Of a DNA stretch of 7,784 nt, positions 1-3,157 are shown piece after piece; positions within the stretch are counted from its first letter, which is position 1; every line of letters begins with the position of its first letter. The stretch covers positions 1 to 7,784 of the forward strand of contig PCCJ01000025.1 in the NCBI GenBank assembly GCA_002731665.1, written 5' to 3'. The translations under genes were made by a program, and so were the position numbers. A model generated the notes under the pieces. The model saw nothing but the letters and a program-made list of their open reading frames with translations, searched no databases and was not told the origin of the DNA. This stretch comes from Actinomycetota bacterium (lineage in GTDB: Bacteria; Actinomycetota; Acidimicrobiia; Acidimicrobiales; Poriferisodaliceae).

Positions 1-138
1 ACTGAGAATCTCCCCGGCCTGTATTTCTTGCTCACGTTCGGTGCGTTCAGTGTCGTCCTCAATGTATGTGAGGGCGTCAACTCCGTTCGCCTCATAGGCG
101 TAGCAGTCGTAGCATACCCAACTTAGATAATTGTTCAT
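1..138 (-). CDS. Hypothetical protein, 3' end beyond window (partial)
   Basis: The open frame starts at ATG 138-136 and stays open for 46 codons to the window edge, so the C-terminus is missing. The visible N-terminus begins MNNYLSWVCYDCYAYEANGV. The CYDC pair of cysteines followed by an acidic, E/Q-rich stretch could be half of a small metal site, but no second pair is seen. The start is set by a ribosome site (AAGGA, 147-143) four bases upstream, in the same context (AGGAAACCATG) as two other genes of this leftward operon. A tRNA-like RNA module lies immediately upstream. I do not recognise the protein. Small early or middle phage proteins of unknown role commonly sit in such operons. Confidence 0.75.
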   Translation of the reverse strand, partial: MNNYLSWVCYDCYAYEANGVDALTYIEDDTERTEREQEIQAGEILS

Positions 139-168
139 GGTTTCCTTACTGATCCACCGGGAGGTGGA
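139..168 (-). promoter_or_regulatory. 5' hairpin plus ribosome site of module 1
   Basis: Read on the minus strand, TCCACC (168-163), loop TCCC and GGTGGA (158-153) form a perfect 6-bp hairpin. After it comes a 14-base segment with AAGGA just before ATG 138. If the upstream tRNA-like element were cut after its discriminator A, this hairpin would lie about four bases from the new mRNA 5' end, where such hairpins are known to protect mRNAs. The structure is seen; the role is inferred. Confidence 0.6.
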
Positions 169-169
169 A

Positions 170-212
170 TCGTGCCGGTGCAAGAATCGAACTTGCTTGA
201 ACCATTACCGGC
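170..212 (-). ncRNA. tRNA-like element, module 1 (acceptor stem + T-arm, no anticodon arm)
   Basis: On the minus strand, GCCGGT (212-207) pairs perfectly with ACCGGC (179-174). Between them lie a 10-base linker AATGGTTCAA (206-197) and a T-arm with stem GCAAG/CTTGC and the canonical 7-base loop TTCGATT (191-185). The element ends in ACGA (173-170), i.e. a discriminator A followed by CGA instead of CCA. The GG in the linker could play the part of tRNA D-loop G18-G19, which contact the T-loop, so a minimal tRNA elbow may be kept with no D-stem or anticodon arm. It starts 7 bases after the stop codon of the upstream gene. A 7-bp hairpin with that stop codon in its loop (229-223 with 218-212) abuts the element. 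Confidence 0.7.
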
Positions 213-219
213 TGCCGCA

Positions 220-414
220 CTAGCGGCAGTAGTGCATATCGTCACTTTCCATGATGACTGCTACTCCACAATCCGGGCATGACGGCACCCGGTGGCCTAG
301 GCCGTAGCCCGGTTCCGGGAACGTCAACTCGCTGTAAAGCTTTCCTTTTAGTTCTTCTTCCGAACTGTTGCGAATTTCGTCACTTGAAAAGACAATCGCT
401 TTTGTAAATTCCAT
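220..414 (-). CDS. Hypothetical 64-aa protein with C-terminal CPDCG zinc-ribbon-like knuckle
   Basis: A complete 64-codon gene starts at ATG 414 behind TTAGGAAACC. The N-terminal half (residues 1-30) is charged and probably helical (SSDEIRNSSEEELKGKL). The C-terminal part has CPDCG at about residues 46-50 and ends in HYCR, a layout like a zinc ribbon (CPxCG, then xYC) that is cut off before a fourth ligand. A histidine next to the last cysteine could complete the site. It might bind nucleic acid or a protein, but no family can be named. It lies second from the left edge in the leftward operon, between tRNA-like modules 2 (upstream) and 1 (downstream). Its reading frame, ribosome site and operon position make it a real gene. 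Confidence 0.8.
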   Translation of the reverse strand: MEFTKAIVFSSDEIRNSSEEELKGKLYSELTFPEPGYGLGHRVPSCPDCGVAVIMESDDMHYCR

Positions 415-444
415 GGTTTCCTAACTGATCCAACTGGTGTTGGA
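415..444 (-). promoter_or_regulatory. 5' hairpin plus ribosome site of module 2
   Basis: On the minus strand TCCAAC (444-439), loop ACCA and GTTGGA (434-429) form a 6-bp hairpin. It differs from the module 1 hairpin by a compensated pair (C-G replaced by A-T), with an unrelated loop. The 14-base segment behind it (TCAGTTAGGAAACC) is nearly identical to that of module 1 and carries the AGGA ribosome site for ATG 414. Confidence 0.6.
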
Positions 445-445
445 A

Positions 446-490
446 TCGTGCCGGGCGACGGAATCGAACCGTCGTGTAACCGTTCCCGGT
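446..490 (-). ncRNA. tRNA-like element, module 2
   Basis: On the minus strand ACCGGG (490-485) pairs with CCCGGC (455-450) over five bases, with an A.C mismatch at the outer end. The linker AACGGTTACA (484-475) again contains GG. The T-arm has a 6-bp stem CGACGG/CCGTCG and loop TTCGATT (468-462). The element ends in ACGA (449-446). It begins 6 bases after the stop codon of the gene upstream, and that stop codon sits in the 7-base loop of a small ACCC/GGGT hairpin (506-503 with 495-492). The stem sequences differ from module 1 but the fold is the same, which argues for selection on structure. Confidence 0.65.
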
Positions 491-496
491 GACCCG

Positions 497-715
497 CTAT
501 GAGGGTAGTTCATTCATCTGTTCTGGCAGATTGTTGAGTGAGGTCTCGCCTACCCAACGCTCGCCGTGGCCGGTAGTGATTAGGCAGTCCACCCGGTCGA
601 ATACTTGCCGAACATCAATAACGTCTACAGGCACTTGAATATCTGTGGCTATACCGTTAGACGGTGGAGCCCACATACGACGGCCTAGATGCTTTTGTAA
701 TGCTGCTATGCTCAT
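497..715 (-). CDS. Hypothetical 72-aa protein
   Basis: A complete gene of 72 codons begins MSIAALQKHLGRRMWAPP from ATG 715, with the ribosome site ATAGGAAACC directly upstream. Residues 1-14 could form a basic amphipathic helix. The middle (VPVDVIDVRQVFDRVDCLIT, about 28-47) is rich in beta-branched residues and looks like beta-strands. The tail is polar. There is no signal peptide, membrane segment or metal motif, and I do not recognise the family. The compact alpha/beta appearance fits a small cytoplasmic phage protein. It lies between tRNA-like modules 3 (upstream) and 2 (downstream), with intergenic gaps of about 80 bases on both sides. Confidence 0.8.
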   Translation of the reverse strand: MSIAALQKHLGRRMWAPPSNGIATDIQVPVDVIDVRQVFDRVDCLITTGHGERWVGETSLNNLPEQMNELPS

Positions 716-745
716 GGTTTCCTATCTGTTTCGGTGTTTCCGAAA
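716..745 (-). promoter_or_regulatory. 5' hairpin plus ribosome site of module 3
   Basis: On the minus strand TTTCGG (745-740), loop AAACA and CCGAAA (734-729) form a perfect 6-bp hairpin whose sequence is unlike those of modules 1 and 2, while its position right after ACGA is the same. A 13-base segment CAGATAGGAAACC with AGGA leads to ATG 715. Confidence 0.6.
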
Positions 746-787
746 TCGTGCTCCGTGCCGGAATCGAACCGGCTAACCATTCAGAGC
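746..787 (-). ncRNA. tRNA-like element, module 3
   Basis: On the minus strand GCTCTG (787-782) pairs with CGGAGC (755-750), with one G.U pair. The linker is AATGGTTA (781-774), close to a real D-loop sequence. The T-arm is GCCGG/CCGGC around loop TTCGATT (768-762), and a single unpaired A (756) separates T-stem from acceptor. The end is ACGA (749-746). It starts 6 bases after the upstream stop codon, as in module 2. No stop-codon hairpin is evident here. Confidence 0.65.
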
Positions 788-793
788 GACTAA

Positions 794-1078
794 CTAGGCC
801 CACACTGCTAACGCTAGGAAATAGTAAGCGTCGTGGTCCCAACCCATACCGCTAATCTTGCCTCCCTTATCGTCAAACATCACGGCCGCTAGCGCCTCCG
901 CTGCTGCCATGTGGTTGTCTTGCGCATTCAGTGCGTAGTCCCAACTAACGACTACTCTTTTAGTGTCGCTATCGCACCATTTATGGGTAGCGGCTACACG
1001 AGCACCCCGGTAATTAGTTGGGCCTAGGAATCTAGTTTTAATTAGGCAGCCTTTTGCGTCTATGTTTAGATATGACAT
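794..1078 (-). CDS. Hypothetical 94-aa protein, first gene of the leftward operon
   Basis: The chosen start is ATG 1078, giving a 94-residue protein beginning MSYLNIDAKGCLIKTRFLGP. The frame stays open further upstream to 1195, but those codons run through tRNA-like module 4 and its hairpin. The purine-rich AGAGAAG before ATG 1078 and the match to the ACCATG context of the other genes favour the shorter form. The protein mixes beta-like stretches (RVVVSWDYAL, about 41-50) with an alanine-rich helix (HMAAAEALAAVMF, about 56-68) and ends in hydrophobic ALAVWA. No catalytic or binding motif is evident. It looks like a small folded cytoplasmic protein. I do not recognise a family. Confidence 0.78.
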   Translation of the reverse strand: MSYLNIDAKGCLIKTRFLGPTNYRGARVAATHKWCDSDTKRVVVSWDYALNAQDNHMAAAEALAAVMFDDKGGKISGMGWDHDAYYFLALAVWA

Positions 1079-1116
1079 GGTTTTTCTTCTCTCATTATGT
1101 GCGAGTGCATCTCGCA
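1079..1116 (-). promoter_or_regulatory. 5' hairpin plus ribosome site of module 4
   Basis: On the minus strand TGCGAG (1116-1111), loop ATGCA and CTCGCA (1105-1100) form a 6-bp hairpin directly after ACGA, as in the other three modules but with unrelated sequence. The following segment is longer (21 bases) and has a GAGAGAAG ribosome site before ATG 1078. Confidence 0.6.
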
Positions 1117-1170
1117 TCGTGAACGGTGGGGACTCGAACCCCGTTGGGCACCGTATAAATGCCACCGTCC
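1117..1170 (-). ncRNA. tRNA-like element, module 4, with an extra arm
   Basis: On the minus strand GGACGGT (1170-1164) pairs with ACCGTTC (1127-1121), one G.U pair included. The T-arm is GGGG/CCCC with loop TTCGAGT (1138-1132). It ends in ACGA (1120-1117) like the others. The linker is longer (21 bases) and can fold as GGCAT/GTGCC with a 7-base loop (1163-1159 with 1151-1147), resembling an anticodon arm, although the base after the would-be anticodon is C, unusual for a tRNA. The stretch TACGGTGCCCAA matches the GG-containing linkers of the other copies. No D-arm fits, so this is not a normal tRNA gene. It may be an intermediate between a tRNA and the shorter modules. Confidence 0.6.
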
Positions 1171-1503
1171 TAACCATGAAAACCAAGATATGCACTTTCC
1201 GTGGGACCGCCTTACCGCTCCGTGGTCGGCGCTTATCTTCGATATAGGTCTAACCTCCCGATGAATCGGTGGCCGCCTACATCACGCAGCCGCACTTCCC
1301 GCTAGGTCTTCCCTCGCCCTATCTGCTCCCCCTTTTAGGAGAGCAGGTCATAAGACCGACCTAACAAGACTCAAGCCGCAAGACTTCGCCCTTAAGCCAC
1401 CGTGACCGCTACCCCTCTCAAGGGCGGCCCGTAGGTGACCACCGGCAGACCCAACCCTATCTGCGGGTTTCGAACTACCGGACCAAGTAGCAAACTACTT
1501 GAT
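1171..1503 (-). ncRNA. Structured leader RNA of the leftward operon, unknown class
   Basis: No gene is seen here on either strand. On the minus strand nested helices can be drawn: CGGTGGC (1402-1396) with GCCACCG (1273-1267), enclosing GTTAGGTC (1365-1358) with GACCTAGC (1308-1301), enclosing a 10-bp hairpin (1346-1337 with 1332-1323, AAAA loop, two G.U pairs that only form on this strand). Further stems are AAGTAG/CTACTT (1500-1485), GCAGA/TCTGC (1464-1445) and CCGCCCT/AGG..GCGG (1427-1406). The strand is G-rich relative to its complement. It lies between a promoter and tRNA-like module 4, so it is the 5' leader or a separate RNA released by processing. It does not match tmRNA, RNase P RNA or group I core motifs that I could recall. 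Confidence 0.5.
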
Positions 1504-1509
1504 GAGTCC

Positions 1510-1537
1510 AGTATAAGGGTATGTAATACAAAAGCAA
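1510..1537 (-). promoter_or_regulatory. Leftward promoter candidate
   Basis: On the minus strand, TATACT (1515-1510) is a good -10 box. TTGCTT (1537-1532), 16 bases upstream, is a poor to fair -35. Transcription would begin near 1503 and read the structured leader and the four leftward genes. Nothing else upstream of the operon looks better, and a position just left of the repeat cluster is sensible for a regulated early promoter. Confidence 0.45.
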
Positions 1538-1586
1538 CAACCAAAAGAAAAAAAACAGGAAATCTTTTTCAAAAACCCAAACAAAA

Positions 1587-1640
1587 CAATCCACAAATTA
1601 CCCACAAGCTGAGGACAACCTAAGGACAAGCTGTGGAAAA
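1587..1640. promoter_or_regulatory. Cluster of three DnaA-box-like sites
   Basis: Compared with TTATCCACA, the sites are CAATCCACA (1587-1595, 7 of 9), TTACCCACA (1598-1606, 8 of 9) and, on the minus strand, TTTTCCACA (1640-1632, 8 of 9). Between them, AGGACAA and ACAAGCTG each occur twice (1604-1633). An A-rich stretch (about 1529-1590) flanks the cluster and could unwind easily. Three near-matches in 54 bases next to direct repeats suggest a DnaA-dependent origin, but short near-matches can arise by chance. Confidence 0.45.
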
Positions 1641-1651
1641 ACCCACCAACA

Positions 1652-1834
1652 CTTAACTACCACTCAGTAACTAAACGAACGTTCAGTAAACCCGTAAGTC
1701 TCGCCACGCACCCAAACTTAACGAACGTTTAGTAGGTTCTGACTTAATGAACGTTTAGTAACCCCACCCACTACTTAACAAACGTTTAGTAAGTACCCCA
1801 ATGCGCAAACACTGGCTTAATGAGCGTTTAGTAA
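1652..1834. repeat. Five 19-bp iteron-like repeats plus one degenerate copy
   Basis: Copies lie at 1671-1689, 1717-1735, 1743-1761, 1774-1792 and 1816-1834, with a weak copy at 1652-1670. The consensus is CTTAAyGAACGTTTAGTAA. Each is an imperfect inverted repeat, because the left part CTTAACG is nearly the reverse complement of CGTTTAGT, as expected for a site bound by a dimer. Start-to-start distances are 19, 46, 26, 31 and 42 bases, so spacing is irregular. The right half is the better conserved part. They could be replication iterons or operators for a repressor/activator of the two flanking promoters. No gene in the window is an obvious partner. Confidence 0.85.
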
Positions 1835-1864
1835 GGGGCCAGGTGCCGCCGCACCCCCCACGTA

Positions 1865-1870
1865 TATACT
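1865..1870 (+). promoter_or_regulatory. Rightward -10 box candidate
   Basis: TATACT lies at 1865-1870 within GTATATACTG. No TTGACA-like -35 is found at the proper distance (1842-1847 reads GGTGCC), so the promoter would need an activator. The last 19-bp repeat is centred about 50 bases upstream of the expected start near 1877, a usual place for activator binding. Confidence 0.35.
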
Positions 1871-1914
1871 GTCTATCGGTGTTTTGGGGAGTTTGGTTCA
1901 GGTGTTTGTTTCGT

Positions 1915-1947
1915 GCTGGGTGTTCGCTGGGTGTTTGCTGGGTGTTT
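1915..1947 (+). repeat. Three tandem 11-bp repeats, possible G-quadruplex
   Basis: GCTGGGTGTTy occurs three times head to tail (1915-1925, 1926-1936, 1937-1947), followed by GGGGG at 1949-1953. The four G-runs are separated by 8, 8 and 6 bases, so a G-quadruplex with long loops is possible on this strand. The repeat sits just past the composition flip, at the start of the presumed rightward RNA. Confidence 0.75.
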
Positions 1948-2395
1948 TGGGGGTGTTGTCATCCATTTTGTTGGGCAGTTTTTGAGCTGGTGGCATTTGC
2001 AGTAGTTCATTGTTGTGGTGGTGTCGTTTCGGACGGTGTTGGTGGGTGGGTGAGTGGAGGTAGCCCCCCAGTGGGGGAGCTTCCTTGTTGCACGGTGTTG
2101 GAGCCGTGGTTTCGTTAGGAGCCAGCAGGGGATTGGTCTGCTGGAAGGCCGGGTGGTGACTGTTCGATTGTTTGTTGTGCTGCCCAGGCTTCCCTTTACC
2201 AGCACTCGATTTCAGTCTTGGGTGATTTGTTGAACGCCTTTGCTTGTGTTTCCACGTAGGCGTTGGGGACTGGCAGCGTCTAACGCTTTACTGGCCCTAC
2301 CGTCGATCTGTTCAGGTCGAAGGTTTCGCACCTCGCAACCCTATTTTCCCCTGGGTTGGGGCCACTCTCTCGTGGTGTCACTGGTTGTGTCAGTT

Positions 2396-2404
2396 ATTAT
2401 AGCA
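2396..2404 (-). promoter_or_regulatory. Leftward extended -10 candidate
   Basis: On the minus strand the bases read TGCTATAAT, an extended -10 (TGn plus a perfect TATAAT). No clear -35 is present, which extended -10 promoters tolerate. It would start an RNA near 2389 running leftward, antisense to the presumed rightward structured RNA. A chance match is possible. Confidence 0.35.
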
Positions 2405-2421
2405 CCCCTTTTTGTGGACAG

Positions 2422-2700
2422 CTAACAGTCCAAGTCTCTTTTAAGTTTTTCCCATACTGTCCATTGTTGTTCTGTCCAGTTGTGGTCGATTGTGTTGTAA
2501 AGCTGGGAGCATTGTGCCCCGTATCCGGTGTTATGTAATAGTACGGTGGTATCTTTTTCTTCTCCTCCGTTAGGCCACCACATTATGATTGCGCTTACGG
2601 CAGCAGCTAAGGCTACTCCGACAGCAGATAAGGCTTTTAAGATTTTTTTTATTGCCTCTGACCAAGCGTCAGCTCGTTCAGCGACTTCCTCTATAGTCAT
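2422..2700 (-). CDS. Small membrane protein, 92 aa, holin-like in layout
   Basis: The gene begins at ATG 2700, with an in-frame stop two codons upstream, so the start is secure. A ribosome site AGGTGG (2718-2713) is 12 bases upstream and a weaker AGGT touches the start. Residues 1-20 form a charged amphipathic helix (EEVAERADAWSEAIKK). Residues about 20-42 are one hydrophobic alanine-rich membrane segment ending in MWWP, followed by a polar tail of some 50 residues with two cysteines, aromatic residues and a charged end. One transmembrane helix with a charged tail is compatible with a holin, spanin-type or virion membrane protein, but no family is recognised. It is the only leftward gene between two gene-free or rightward regions, placed back-to-back with the late operon (44 bases apart). 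Confidence 0.75.
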   Translation of the reverse strand: MTIEEVAERADAWSEAIKKILKALSAVGVALAAAVSAIIMWWPNGGEEKDTTVLLHNTGYGAQCSQLYNTIDHNWTEQQWTVWEKLKRDLDC

Positions 2701-2712
2701 TACCTAATAATA

Positions 2713-2718
2713 CCACCT
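2713..2718 (-). promoter_or_regulatory. Ribosome site of the membrane protein gene
   Basis: AGGTGG on the minus strand is a strong Shine-Dalgarno match but lies 12 bases before ATG 2700, farther than usual. A weaker AGGT (2705-2702) is too close. With an in-frame TAG just upstream of ATG, no alternative start brings the site nearer. Confidence 0.4.
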
Positions 2719-2744
2719 TTGTTTTTCTGCTATCTTTTTGAGTC

Positions 2745-2900
2745 ATGGCTAAACGTGGTTTGTATTCGAATATTCATGCGAAACGTAAACGCATTAAAGC
2801 GGGTAGTGGCGAGGCAATGCGTAAACCTGGATCTAAGGGTGCGCCTACAAACAAAGCGTTTAAGCAGTCAGCTAAAACTGCGAAGAAACGGAAACGGTAA
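2745..2900 (+). CDS. Very basic 51-aa phage protein
   Basis: This short gene starts MAKRGLYSNIHAKRKRIKAG at ATG 2745 and ends KKRKR. About one third of its residues are K or R, and glycine/serine links (GSGEAMRKPGSKGAPT) separate the basic blocks. I recall closely similar short proteins in many uncultured marine phages, usually near terminase and portal genes; their role is unknown. The composition suggests binding to DNA, RNA or an acidic partner, perhaps during packaging. It is the first gene of the rightward operon. The ribosome site is weak (GAG, 2740-2742), and its stop overlaps the next start in a TAATG junction. Confidence 0.85.
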   Translation: MAKRGLYSNIHAKRKRIKAGSGEAMRKPGSKGAPTNKAFKQSAKTAKKRKR

Positions 2901-3157
2901 TGGCCGAGTTCAAAGGCAAGAAAGTTACGTTAAATAAGCCACGTAACATTTCTAAAGGCTCACCTGGGTACGGTAAGAAACAAAAAGAAGTTTTTGTTAT
3001 GGACGGAGGGAACGTTAAACGGGTTGCGTTTGGTGATCCGAACATGAAGAATCGGAGTAACGAACCTAAACGTAAGAAAGCGTTTCGGGATCGTCATAAC
3101 TGCGAAAACCCTGGTCCGAAGACAAAAGCCCGTTACTGGGCGTGTAAGGACTGGTAA
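2900..3157 (+). CDS. Basic 85-aa hypothetical phage protein
   Basis: The start ATG at 2900 overlaps the previous stop (TAATG), so translation is probably coupled. The protein is lysine-rich, begins MAEFKGKKVTLNKPRN, has a central beta-like stretch (EVFVMDGGNVKRVAFGD, about 30-46) and ends in a motif HNCENPGPKTKARYWACKDW (66-85). The RxRHNC...ARYWxCKxW type of ending resembles a small basic protein family I recall from aquatic phages, with the two cysteines possibly binding metal or forming a compact knuckle. Its function is unknown. Position before terminase and strong positive charge fit a DNA-associated or head-assembly role, which is inference only. Confidence 0.82.
   Translation: MAEFKGKKVTLNKPRNISKGSPGYGKKQKEVFVMDGGNVKRVAFGDPNMKNRSNEPKRKKAFRDRHNCENPGPKTKARYWACKDW

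Larger units (their letters stand above)
1516..1864. other. Candidate replication origin / divergent control region, no gene
   Basis: About 350 bases carry no credible gene. The + strand is strongly A/C-rich and poor in G. The region holds an A-rich tract, the DnaA-like sites, and the 19-bp repeats, and is bounded by outward-facing TATACT boxes at 1515-1510 (leftward) and 1865-1870 (rightward). Strand composition flips abruptly at about 1865. This combination is what a theta-type phage or plasmid origin looks like. The alternative is a purely transcriptional control region with many operator copies. Confidence 0.5.
1877..2420 (+). ncRNA. Presumed structured rightward RNA, gene-free region
   Basis: No believable gene is present. 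Many stems can be drawn: GGAGGT..CCCCC/GGGGG..GCTTCC (2056-2084), CCAGCAG/CTGCTGG (2122-2144, perfect 7 bp), GTGCTG/CAGCAC (2177-2205), AACGCC/GGCGTT (2233-2264), AGCGT/ACGCT (2275-2287), and AGGT-CGAA/TTCG-c-ACCT (2314-2333, 8 bp with one bulge). The outer part of the 2056-2084 stem contains two G.U pairs that form only in the + strand RNA, which with the G/T-rich bias favours rightward transcription. The RNA class is unknown. Precise ends cannot be placed, and it might instead be the long leader of the late operon. Confidence 0.4.

Noticed and set aside
170..790. Complete tRNA genes overlapping the 3' ends of the leftward genes
   Set aside because: For modules 1-3 the acceptor 5' strand lies just before the short linker, leaving no room for D and anticodon arms. 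No better-pairing acceptor strand lies 40-60 bases upstream.
170..1170. Alanine-accepting minihelices
   Set aside because: AlaRS charges minihelices that have G3:U70. None of the four acceptor stems shows G3:U70, and none ends in CCA.
1079..1195. Upstream extension of the first leftward gene to an ATG at 1195
   Set aside because: It would translate through tRNA-like module 4 and its hairpin. The ATG at 1078 has the ACCATG context and a purine-rich ribosome site as in the sister genes.
1117..1503. A tmRNA ending in the T-arm of module 4
   Set aside because: The length would fit, but no 5' segment pairing with the 3' acceptor strand or resembling a tmRNA 5' domain exists near 1503. The best acceptor partner is local (1170-1164), and no alanine-rich tag frame of the usual kind is seen.
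1171..1503. RNase P RNA or group I intron
   Set aside because: GAGGGAAGACC (1315-1305, minus strand) faintly resembles the RNase P GAGGAAAGTCC motif, but no ACAGAA partner motif follows. Group I P/Q/R/S core sequences are not recognisable.
1499..1509. Hammerhead ribozyme core (TTGATGAGTCC on the + strand)
   Set aside because: A GATGAGTCC match exists, but the required GGAC-GAAA partner and cleavage-site stem are missing downstream.
1652..1834. CRISPR array
   Set aside because: Repeats are only 19 bp, imperfect, and separated by gaps of 0 to 27 bases of unequal size.
1801..2118. 105-aa rightward frame
   Set aside because: It starts inside the repeat region, has low-complexity Trp/Cys/Val/Gly content caused by G/T-rich DNA, crosses strong hairpins, and has no ribosome site.
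1873..2205. 110-aa leftward frame, including an internal ATG with a CKCHQLKNC motif
   Set aside because: Its Thr/Pro/Asn/His-rich content follows from the A/C-rich strand, it has no ribosome site, and it overlaps the stem-loops. The internal short version (about 45 aa) cannot be fully excluded.
2719..2937. 72-aa rightward frame
   Set aside because: It is a shadow of the well-formed basic 51-aa gene at 2745-2900, which has the coupled TAATG junction and a recognisable conserved sequence.
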